From: Acanthopleuribacter pedis | GTDB taxonomy: Bacteria > Acidobacteriota > Holophagae > Acanthopleuribacterales > Acanthopleuribacteraceae | Direction of reading: 5' to 3' | NCBI RefSeq assembly: GCF_017377855.1 | Contig: NZ_JAFREP010000003.1 | Span: forward strand, 1 to 64,000 | Length of the DNA stretch: 64,000 nucleotides | Shown: positions 9,131 through 21,100 of the stretch, piece after piece | Numbering within the stretch: the first letter of the stretch is position 1 | Layout: each line of letters begins with the position of its first letter | Made by a program: the position numbers and the translations under genes | The notes under the pieces: model-generated | What the model was told of the DNA's origin: nothing | Databases searched by the model: none | The model's input: the letters and a program-made list of their open reading frames with translations, nothing else

Positions 9131-12100
9131 CTAAGGTACGCATTCCATCGCGGTGACGATGTCGAGGATCGTCACCTCGTTGTTCCAGGCCCCGACCAAA
9201 CGCGACCAGGCGCCCGTGTCGTAACAGGGGATGCCGAGCACCGAGTAATACAAGGGTGGCGGCGTGGTTTGCGGTTCGCTTGGCGTGGCTAAGGAAAAGC
9301 TCGAGAATTCCAACAAACCGTCGCCGTCGTCGCCGCTTGTCGTCCTGCCCCGGAAGCGCAACAAGGTGCCGTCACCTGGCAGCGGGGTCAAGGGGTAAGC
9401 GTGGGTGACGGTTACCGAACCCGGCGCCCACACCGTGATCGGTTCACCCCAGCGTTCGCTCAGGCTGTCCTCGCGGACGACGACTTCCTCGAAGGTCAGC
9501 AACGCGGGATCCCAGGTCATGGTGAAGCTGTAGCCATGGACCGCTTCGTCCGGCAGGTTGGTGATGTTCAGGTCGAAGACGAAGTCCTGGCTGGTCTCCA
9601 TCAACCGCTGTTCTTCCGGGATGTCGATGCTGAAGTTGGCGGCGCGGGTTGCCGGCCCATCATCCAAACAATAACCCTCGATTAATTCCACCGAACGTTG
9701 CAGGATCAGCACCGCGTCTTGGACCGAGATGGTGCCGCTGCAGTTGGTGTCCGCCACGCACAACGGCAGCGGATCAAAATCGGTTGGGATACCCGACAAA
9801 CTGTTGAGAATCTGCAGGGCGTCAAAGGCGCGGTTGTCGCGGCCGTCGCCGTCCAGGTCGCCGCGGGCGCGTGGGCAGCCCATGGTGACGCAGAAGCGAC
9901 CGTCGGCGGTGCGTGCGATGGGGCTGCCGTTGTTAAACACAAAGTCCGCTTCCGGCAAGGCCAACTCGCTACAGGCGTTGCTGTCGCCCACCACCAAGAA
10001 GCGGAACCGCGTCAGCACCTGTTCCAGGTCCGAGCTCAGGTTGAGGTTGGCCACGTTGGCCGCCTGTAACAGGATCCGGCCCGTGTCGCTACCGCTGTCG
10101 TCCAATACGTCCCAGTCCGCGATTAGGCTGCCGGCTGTGTCCAGGCCGCGGTAGATCAGGATGTTGGGATCGTAGGTCAGCGCGACTTGGAAACTGTTGA
10201 TTTGGAAGTCGATTTCGACCTCGCCGACAAACAGCGGCAGGCTGATTTCCGGCCCCGCCGGTGCCGCATGAACGCGGTTTATCCACACGTCGATCACGCC
10301 GCCGTCGCGGGTACAGTTTCGGTAACTTCGGTTGTCGAAGGCGGTTAGGCCGTCGCGGCTGACCTTGGCGGTGACGAAGATGTCGTCGCCGGTGATGTTG
10401 GCGGTGTCGTAGCGTAACCGGTAAACCCCGTCGGACTCAACCACGCTGCTCGGTTCTAGGGCGGCGTCGTTGTTTTCCGTGATTGTGAAGGCGCTCGCGG
10501 TTAAACCCGTGACCGGTCCGCTTTGGTCCTCGACGCGGGCCACCACTTGGATCGTGGGACAGGCCGTGATCGAAACCGCGTCGATGGTCAGGTCAAGTGT
10601 TTCGACCCAGTAACCCGCGACCATGTTCAGCCCGGTGTAGTCGAGGAACCCGTACACGCCGATGAACCAACTCCCCGCGCTTGGGTTCTCGATGGTGATC
10701 GTCTGTTCGTTGCCGCCGACGCGTGGATGGGCGTCGAAGACGTTCTGGTCGGGGAGGTCGCCGAACCGCGCGTACAAATCCGCGTCACCGGCACCGCCGA
10801 AGCTGCGAATTTCCAAGACGTCCTGTCCGTTGGGCACGTCAATGCGGAAGTACAGCCAGGTATCGCGACGGCCCGCTAGATTGGCGACCAGCTCGCCGTT
10901 GGACAAGGGCGTGACCTGGGTGACGGCGCAGCGGTTGTAACTGGAGCGGGTTTCCACGCTGTCTCCGAGGAACAGCGCCCGAACCAGGACCTGGTGGGTT
11001 AGACCGTCGGGTTCGGTTGTGGTGAAGCGCAGCTCGTATTTGCCGCGGTTTTCGTTGAGCGGAACCACGCTGAATGCGCGTGATTCGTTGTCTTCCAACA
11101 ATTGGAAGTTGGCGGCGGTTAGGCCCGGAACGCCGACGTCGTCGAGGGTGACCTGAACCTGGACGGCAATCTCGGGACAGCCGTCGATGTAGATGTTCTG
11201 GATTTGAATCTGCTTGCGCAAGGCCGCGTAGGCACCGCGCAACTGCACATCGCGGAACTCGCTTACCGCGAAAAGGCCCACGTACCAACGGCCCGCCGCG
11301 GGGTTGTCGCGTTGAATGCGTTCGCTGTTGCCGATGCCGATGTCGCGGAAGTCGTAGTCGTTGAGGGTGGGTAGGCGATCACGGGCGAGGTAGAGGTCGA
11401 CGTCGCCGTCGCCGCCCGACGTCTCGAAAAAGACCCGGCCCTGGTTGGGGGGCACGTCGAGGGCGAAGTACAGGCGGCTGCCCTGGGTCGCGGCGATGCC
11501 GGTGACCGGAACGTCGTTGGCTAAGGTCGTCACCCCGGAGATATGGCAGGTGCGCGCGCTGCTTCTGCCGGTCGCCGTGCTACCGAGCACCGTGACCGAA
11601 AAGTCGTAGTCGTGGCTGTTGCCGTCGGCCTGCAAGGTTTGGAAGGCCAGTTCGTACTCACCCGCGGTGGAGCCGGTCACCAGGGTGAAGGGCAGGTTTT
11701 GACCGTCCTCAAACAGGGCGAAGGCGTCCGCTTCCAGGCCCGAAACCGGGTCGCCGGCCAAGGTGATTTGTAGGCGGGCCACGGTATTGGGACAGTTGTC
11801 GGAGAAGAACCCGTTAACCGCGATGCCGATGGCACTGCTGTCCGGCGGAGTGCCGGTAATCGCCAAGCTCGCGGCATCGTCCTCGGCGCTTGCGCCGTTG
11901 TTCGGGGTGGAATCGGGGTCGGGCCGATCCGAGGCGGTGACCTCGGCGGAAACCGTGTGACTGCCCGTGTCGGTGACGCGTGCGGTCAGTTGTAATTGGG
12001 ACAAGGCGCCCGCGCTCAGCCGCGCGATTTGCCAGTTACCGGCGCTACCGGCAGGGTTGCGGTTGACCAGTTCCAAACCGGCGGGCAGGCTGAAGTCCAC

Positions 12101-15100
12101 CGCGATGTTGCGCGCCTCTTCATTGCCCGCGTTGTTGAGCGTGAGCGTCAGGTTGACCAAGGTGCCCACCGCGGCGCTGTTGCGGTCGGCCAAGAGGTCG
12201 AGTGAGAGGTCGGCGCCACCCACGCTCAGGGCGGCATAGTCGTCCTCGAAGGTGTTGCCGTTGCCGGGTGTCGAGTCGGGGTCGTTGGTGTCACTGGCGA
12301 TGATTTCCACCGAAACGCCGCGGTCACCCTCGGCCAGAACCTCTTTGCACAGGGTGAAGGTCGCCTCGTGGTCGGCAATGACCAGATCCAGGAGGATTTC
12401 GTCGCCCAAGGGATTGAGCTGACAGGGATCGTCGGGGTCGATGTCCTTGCCCGCCGGTGTGATCAAACCCGCGCCGACGTTGATGCGGAAGCGCACGTTC
12501 TCCGCCGCGCTGGGACCGTCGTTGCGGAGTTTGACGGTGAAGGTTACCGTTTCGCCGACGGCCGGGGTCGGGTTGTCGACGCTGAGCGACATGCTCAGAT
12601 CGGCGCGGTCGGCGGCATTCCAGCCCAGATCTTCAAACAAAGGAACCGCCAGGCCCATTTCGTGGTTGGGTCCGGTGTAGAAGGGTTCCATCAGTTCATC
12701 CGGTACCAGACTGGTGCTGAAGTGAGAAACCGAGCTGCCTTGGCGGTAGGGGTTGGGTGCATAGACCTCGACCTCGCCCGCGCCGTTGCGGCCGTTGGTG
12801 AGACCGCCGCTCGCCGCGACCACGTTGGCGCCCTGCCACACCGTGCTCGCGCCGCCGACGGCTGAGGCCGCCCGTTCCGCGTTGCTCATGGCGGACCACG
12901 ACTTGTTGCTGCGCGTGTCCTTGAGGTTGCGCATGTAGGTGTCGTCAAAGCCGAGCAGTTTGTTGCCGGAAGGATCGACGAAGGTACTGAACCCCAAACC
13001 GTGGGAAAACTCGTGGATCAAGACGGAAACAAGGTCCATGTTATTGCCGGGTCGCGCGTCGAGGCCGTAGTACCAGTTGGTGCCGCGCAAGCAGTTGTCG
13101 TTGTTGTCGATACTGCTGTTGAAGGTGGCGCGGATTTCGCCGTCACCGCCGTTTAAGTCGCGGCCCGCCAAGGCGTTGGCGAGGGCGATGTGGTACCAGG
13201 TCGCCTCGTGGGGGGCGCCGGTAAAGTCGCGTGCCGCGGTGACCGGTCCCGCCGCGCCGAGCACGCCCGAGGTGGAACTACAACTCAAAGCGTCGAATTG
13301 CGCGAGGACCGTGATGGTGACGTCGCTTTTGAGCGAAGCCGCCACAATGTCGGCCGCGCGTTGGAAGGCAATCAGGCGTTGTTCGCCGAGGGTGGTGCCG
13401 GGGTTCCCGCCCACGGGGCTGACGGGGCGGGTGTCGTTAAAGCCTTCGCCGGGTCCGTCGTTGTTGCGGATCACGATGACCGCGCCGGCATTGCTTCGGG
13501 GGAAGATGGTGAGTTCGGCGAGGTCATCCTCACTGGTTGAACCATTGCCGGGTGTGGCGTCCGGGTCGGTGACGTCGCTACTCATCACCTCGAAAACCAG
13601 GGTTTTGCCGCCGCTGCTTGCCGCGGAGAGTTCCAGGGTTAAGCGTGCCTCGGCGCCCGCGGCCAACCGGCCCGGTGCGAAGGTGCCGTTGTTGAAGCTA
13701 CCCTGACTCAGGGTGCTGCCGACTTGGGTCATGTCTTGGGGGAGGCGTATCTCGGTGGTAACCGTAACCGCTTGCGGGCCGTCGTTGCGGACCTTGGCGG
13801 TGACCGTGAACAGGTCGCCCTGGTTCGGGCTGCTTTGATCGGTGGCCAGGCTGACCGAGACATCGGCGCGTGGTGGTTCGGTGACACTGACGCCGACTTG
13901 ATCGGTATCATCTTCACTGCTGTTGCCGTTGTTGGGCACCGAGTCGGGATCAATCGCCGCGCTTTGGCTTACCTCGGCGCCGACCAGGAAGGTGCCCGCG
14001 CGATCCGCGCGGAAGGTGATCGTCAAAGCGCGGGTGGCCCCGTTGGCAATGCTGCCGACGGTCCACAAACCCGTGCCGCTGTCGAGGGCGCCACCGCCGG
14101 TGTCATTGCTGGAGAGCAGAGTGACGCCGCCGGGCAGGCTGACCTGGACCGCGACCGCGTCGGCGCTGTCGGGGCCGGCGTTGCTGAGGTTGAGGGTGAC
14201 GGTGAAGTTCTCGGAAACCAGGAGGCTGTCGCGATCCACGGTTGCGGTCAGACCCAGGTCCGCGTTAAAGACCTGGAACGGGGCCAGGGTGATGCTTGCT
14301 TGGTCATCCTCACCGGGACGGCCGTTGCCCGCGGTCGCGTCGGGGTCGACCGTGTCGGCGGCAAGGACTTGGGTCGTTAAGGTAACCGCTTGGTTATTAG
14401 TGACTTGGACGTTGACCGTCAGTTGGACTTGCTGCCCGCTCGACAAGTCGCTTGGCGACCACAAGCCTGTACCCGCATCGAAATTGCCGCTGTTGCTTTG
14501 GTGGCTGAGGTTGCCGGGTAAAGGAAGGCCGACCGACAAACCGGTTGCCGTATCGGGACCGTGATTGGTCAGGGTTGCGGTGAGGGTGATGACGTCGTTG
14601 ACCTCGGGTGTGGTGTCGGAGGCGGACAGGGACAGCTCAAGATCAGCGGTGGCGACGCCGGGCCAGCCGAGATCGCGCAGCAGTGCCGCCGCGAGGCTCA
14701 GATCGTGGTTGGCACCGGAGAAGGCAACCTCCATTAATTGGTTCGGTTGAAACTGTTGGGAGAGGTGGATCAAAGAGGCGCCGGCGAGGAAGGGGTTGGG
14801 TGCGTGGAGCAGCAAACCGCCCTGAGGGTGAACGCCCGCACCACTGCCGGCGACCGCGCCGGCAACCGCACCGGTCCAGACCAGGTTCCCTTCGTTCACC
14901 ACCGCGACGGCACGCGCGCTGTTGCTCATGGCGCGCAGTGTTTGGCCGGTTGATCGGTCGGTGACCAGGTCGAGGAAGCGTTCCGGGCTGCCCGCGAGGC
15001 TGCCGTCGGCGCCGTTGAGATCGGTGAAGAAACCGAGCGCGTGGGTAAGCCGCTTCAGCACGACGGTGACGAAATCGATCCGTGTTCCCGGTTGTCCATC

Positions 15101-18100
15101 GAGGCCGTAGTACCAATCGCGACCGCTGAAACAGTTGGCGCCGCCAAGCGCGAGGTTAAAGGTCAGCACGGCGTCGGGGCGGTCGGGGTCGAGATCCTCG
15201 CCGGCGAGGGTGTTGGCGAGGGCGCTTGGATAGCGAACGCCACTTTGGGGCGCGCCGGTAAAGTCTTGTTGCCAAAAGAGCTGTGCTTGTGCCAAAGCGG
15301 CGTCGTTTTGGTTGCACGCCAAGTTGCCGAAACGGCCGCGAATCAGGATGGGGGTCTCGCTGTCGAGGTTGGCGCTCCACAGATCCGCCGCGTATTGGAA
15401 GGCGATCAAACGTTGTGCGCCCAGCGTGTCGCCCGCGTTGCCACCGACCGGTGCGGTTGGGGTGGCGTCGTTAAAGCCGACACCTTGCCCGTCGCTATTT
15501 TGCAATTGGATCAAAGCGCTCGCGGGACTGACCGGGGTGACGATTTGGGTCGAGACATCGTCCTCGGCGTTGAGGCCGTTGGCCGGGGTTGAGTCGGGGT
15601 CGGCCACCCCGCTTGCGGCGACCTCGGCTTGTAAGGTGGTCGGTCCGAAGGCGTCGGCGCGCAAGATGAGGTTGAGGGTGGTTGCCGCGCCGGCGCCGAG
15701 TTCGTCAAGCGACCAGCGACCCGCGCTAAAGGTGCCGGACCCGTTGGCGTCGACCAGGCTAAAGCCGGGATAGGTCGCGGTGACGGCGACATCGGTGGCG
15801 AGGGCCGGGCCGTCGTTGTGGAGCCTGATCGCGAAGGTCAGCAGTTCGCCGGTTTCCAACGTGAAGGCGTCGACGCTGGTGGTCAGCGAGAGGTCGGCCT
15901 TGGGTAGGGGTCGCGGGGTCAGGGTAATCCCGGCCCAGTCGTCCTCGGCCGGATCTTGGTTGGCAACCACCGAGTCCGGGTCGTCCGGTTCGGCGGCGAT
16001 GATCTCCGCGTTGGCGACGATCACCGGGGTGGTGGCGCCGAAGCGGTCGATTTGTAAGGTCAGGGTCAAGGTCGTGGTGCCTGATGCGGCCAAGTTGGCG
16101 ACGTTCCAGCGACGGTTGGCGAGGTCGAAGTTGTTGTTACCACCGAGCAAGGTGGCGTTGGCGAAGGGGGGAATGCCGACCACCACGGCGGAGGCGTCGT
16201 CCGGGCCCTCGTTGGTCAGGTCGAGGTGGAGGTTGATGGTCGACAGTTCCAAGGGGGAGAGGTCGTCGGCGCGCCAGGCCAGCGCCAAATCGGCCGCGCC
16301 GATGCCGACCGCGGCGTAGTCGTCCTCGGCGGGGTTGCCATTGTCGGGGACTGAGTCGGGATCGGGCCGATCCGCGTCGGCCACCTCGGCGACGAGCAGT
16401 TTGTCGCCGCTTTGGTTGACCGAGGTGGTGATTTGCAGGCTGATCGTGTCGCCGGCGTCGAGCAAGTCAATGCTCCAGACGCCGTTGCTGTAGGTGCCCA
16501 AGCCGTTGTCGCCCAAATAGGTCAGACCGGAGGGGATGGGAATGGCGACACGAATGCCGTTGGCGCGGTTGGGGCCGTCATTGCCGAGCACCAAGGTGAA
16601 CACGGCGGTTTCGCCTGGCAAGGCGGCGGGTCGATCCACGGCGGCGGTCAGGCTCAGGTCGGCACTGCGCGCACCCGGCCAACCAATGTCAAACATCAGT
16701 TGTGCCGCCATGCCGGGATCGTGGTTGGGTCCCGTGTAGAAAGGTTCCATTAATTCGTTGGGTGCCAGCGCGGTGTCGAAGTGGCTGACGGAGGAGCCGG
16801 GTCGGAAGGGATTGGGTGCGTACATGCGGGTCAGGCCGCTGCTGTTGGTGCCGGCGGTTAATTCACCGGCGGCGTTGTTGACCTGGCTGCCGGTCCACAC
16901 CAAATCGCCGTTATCCACGGCGGATCGGGCACGACCACTGTCGTTCATTTGCGACCACAGCAAACCTTGGCTGTGGTCCATCAACAGTTGCATGTAGACG
17001 TCGTTACGCCCGTAGAAACGGCTACCGGTTTGGCCGTTGGTGAAGGTAAGGAAACCGAGGCCGTGGGCCATTTCGTGGAGCAGGACGGAAACCAAGTCCA
17101 TGTTGTTGCCCGCGTTGCCGTCGAGCCCGTAATACCAGTTGGTACCGGACAAACAATTGTTGTTGTTGTCGATGCTGCTGTTGAAGGTCGCGCGGGCCGC
17201 GGCTTGGTTGCCGCCGTAGAGGTTGCTGCCGGCGAGGGCGTTGGCCAGGGCGATTGGGTACCAGGTGTTGCTGATTGGTGCATTGGGGAAATCGCGCGCA
17301 ACGCCGCGCGGGCCGGCCGAACCGAGGATGCCGGAGGAGGCCGAGCAGGTGAGCGGATCGAAACGAGAATCCACCACAATTTCAACCGGGCTGGCCAGGT
17401 AGCGTGCCCAAATATCCGCGGCATGCTGGAAGGCAATCAGGCGTTGTTCGCCGAGCGTGGTGCCCGTGTTGCCCCCCACCGGGGCGGTTGGCGTGTTGTC
17501 GTTAAAGCCTTCGCCCGGTCCGTCCGAGTTGAGGATGGTGATGGTGGTCAGCGTTTGGCCCACGGCGTTGATGACCACCTCGTCGTAGTCGTCCTCGCCG
17601 TTGGCGCCGTTGCCGGGGGTGGAGTCTGGATCGAAGCGGCTCGCGTTGGTGACCTCGGCGGTGGCTTTATAGCGCCCGACCTCGGCGATGGTGAGCGTCA
17701 TTTCCACTTGGGCCGTCTGACCGCTGTTCAGGGTCCCAATCGTCCAGACCCCGCTGCCGGTGTCATAGGCGCCGTCGCCGGATTGAGCCGCGATGGTTAA
17801 GCCGGCGGGCAAACCGTGTTGGACCACCACGTTTTCACTCGCGGCCGGACCGCGGTTGGTCACGCTCAGCCGCAGCACGGGTGCGTCCTCAACGTCCACG
17901 TTACCCGGCGTGACGGTGTGGGTCAGCTCCAGGTCGGCGGTGAGGGTGCTTATGGTGGTGATGACGAAGTCGTCCTCATTGGAGACGTTGTCCGGGCGGT
18001 TGTTGTCGGGGGTGGAATCGGGATCGTCTTGACGGACCGCGCGCACCTCGGCGCGGAAGATGTGTGAGCCGGCAAAGACGGCGTCGGCGGACAGGGTTAA

Positions 18101-21100
18101 CACGGCTTGGTTGGTCGCCGCGAGGTCGTCGGGTCGCCATTCCTGGGTGACCGGGTCCCAGGATGGATCGGCGGCAATATTCTGAAAGGCGGCCGCGGGC
18201 GAGACCAACACGACAATGTCCTCGGCGGTGTCGGGACCGGCATTGTCGAGGGTGAGGGTGAAGGTGACACGGGAACCGTACTCGGGCGTGCTGTCGGAAA
18301 CGACCAGGTCGAGGGAGAGATCGGCCGTGCCCGCGCTGCCCGGTGTGAAGGCCAGCGTGATGGTGTCGTCTTCGCCGTTGTTGTTTGCGTTGCCGGGCGT
18401 GGAGTCGGGGTCTTCCTGATCGACCTGGGCGACGCCCGCGTAGATGAACGCACCCGAGCCGCTGTCGTAGAGCAAGTTAAGCGTTAGGGAAACCGTGTTG
18501 CCCGTGGGCAGGCTCGGCAACGTCCAGCGACGGGTGCCCGTGTCGAACGCGCCGTCGCCGGAGCTGCTTTGGTAGGTGAACGCCAGTGGGATGATCAGGT
18601 CGACCGCGATGTTTTCGGCGGTGTCGGGGCCGTCGTTGCGCAGTTCCAAGGTGACCGAAAGCGGATCGCCGGGGATGGGTGTCAGGGTTGTGGCGGTGGC
18701 GCTGAGGCTGAGATCGGCGGTGCCGATGAAGATGGGTTCGACGGTGAGGGTGAGGTCGTCGTCCTCGTTGAGATAACCGTTTTCCGGGGTGGAGTCGGGA
18801 TCGTCGGTGGTTGCGTTCGTGACTTGGGCGCGCAGGTTGAGCGGCGCAAGCCGTTCCGCGCGATAGACAACGGAAAGGGTCGGCGCCGCGCCGACGGCCA
18901 TATCGCCGATGGTCCAGACGCCGGTGGCGGGGTTGTAGCTGCCGCCGCCGGTGTGGGATTGATAGGTCAAACCGCTGTCGGCGAGGACCTCCGCCGTGAC
19001 CGATCCCGTTTCCCCCGGACCGTTGTTGCGCAACACCAGCGTTGCCGTAACCAACTCGTTTAGGCCAGGTTGCGTGTCGCTAAGGGTGCCGGTGAGGCTG
19101 AGGTCGGCGAGGGGTTGTTCTTGCCAACCGAGATCACCCAGCAGGGCCACCGCGAGGCCGGGATTGGTCGTGGCTTGGGTGAAAAAGGGCTCCATCAATT
19201 CGTCGGGGCTGAGGTCGGTGCTGAAGTGCGACACGCTGGACCCACTCCGAAACGGGTTGGGTGCGTACATCTCCACCTGACCGCGGCTGTTGACGCCGTC
19301 GGTGAGGTTGCCGGCGCCGCCGTTGACGAGCGGGCCCGTCCAGACCAGATCACGGGTATCAACCGCGGAGCGCGCCCGTTCCGCATCCGTCATTTGCGGC
19401 CAGGACTTGCCCAGACTTGCATCACGCAAATACTGCATATAGATGTCGTTGAAACCCAGGAGCTTGGCGCCGGTTTGGCCATTGACGAAGGTCGAGACAC
19501 CCAAGCCGTGGCCCAACTCGTGGAGGACCACCGTGAGCAGGTCCATGTTGTTGCCGTTGTTGCCGTCGAGGCCGTAGTACCAGTTCGTGTTGGCGAGGCA
19601 ACCGTTGTTGTTGTCGATGCTGCTGTTGAAGGTGGCGACGATGTGGTTGCCGTTGTTGAGGTCGCTGCCCGCGATCGCGTTGGCGAGCGCGATGTGGTAC
19701 CAAGTGGAAGCGAAACCCGCGTTGGGGAAATCACGGGCCACCGTTTTGGGGCCCGCCGCGCCGAGCACCGCCGAGGATGACGAACAGGTGAGCGCGTCGA
19801 AACGGGCTTCGACCTTGATTTGCACCGATGAGTTGATCAGGCCGCCCCAAATTTGTGCCGCCCGTTCGAAGACTTGCAGGCGTTGCGTGCCGAGGGTGGT
19901 GGCCGTGTTGCCGCCGGTCGGGCTGACCGGGGTCGGATCGTTAAAGCCTTCGCCGGGTGCGTCGCTGTTCACGATGATGATCGGTGCCCCGTCCGTGGCG
20001 CGCGGGGTTATCACCAATTCCGCGTAATCGTCGCCGCGACCGTCGGCCGGTTGGGAATCCGTATCGCCGTGGTCGGCGGCAACCACCTGGGCCGTCACCG
20101 TTTTGGCGCCCACGCTGTCACTGCGCAGGATCAACACCAAATCAACCTGACTCGATGCGGCGAGGGTTAGCGGTGTCCATACCCCACTCGCAAAATCGGC
20201 GGGCGTGTTGGTGAGGGTGACCCCGGCCGGGATCGGCACCGCGACCTGAACGCCGGTGGCGTCGTCCGGCCCGGCGTTGGCGAGGGTGATCGTCACCGTG
20301 GTGTTCTCACCGACCAAGGGTTGCGGTTCATCGCTTTGCATCGCGACTGAAAGGTCAATTGCGCCGATGGTCGCACTTGCTTGATCGTCCTCACCGGCGG
20401 CGTTGTTGTTGACCGTGGAATCCGGGTCTTGTTGGTCGGCGGCAATGATTTCAGCCGTGTTGACCTTGGTGCCGGCCACGTCGACCCGCGCGCTGATTTG
20501 CAGGGTGACGCGGCTGTCGGCCGGTACGGAAGCCACCGTCCACAGGCCGTCGGCGAAGCTGCCCGCGCCACTGCTGCCGGTGATGGTTAAACCGCCCGGC
20601 AGTCGGTTGGCGACCTGAACGCCGGTGGCGTCGTCGGGGCCGCGGTTGAGCAGGTCGAGGTTGAGTTGGACCGTGTCGCCCACATTGGCGGTGCCATTGC
20701 CGAGGGTCAGGCCCAGCTCTAAATCAGCCTCGGGTGTACGCAGGTTTTGGCTAAAGCGATCATCTTCGCTGGGCACGTCGTTGCCGGGCGTGGAGTCGGG
20801 ATCGAAACGATCCGCCGCGCTGATCTCACTGGTGAGGGTGAAACTGCCGAAGGACACCACCGCCAATTCAACCGTCAGTTGGGCCGGACTACTCAGTTGC
20901 TCGGCCGCGACCGTCCAGGTCGCGTTTTGATCGTTGAAGGTTCCGGTCCCGGAATGGGAACGGTAATCCACCCCGCCGGGCAGGGCCAGGGTGACCGTTG
21001 CGCCGGAAGCGTCGGGGCCGCTGTTGGTCAGGGTGAGGTTGAGTTGGACGCGGTCGCCGACGTTGGCTACCTCGCTCGAAAGCGTTCCGCTCAAACTCAG

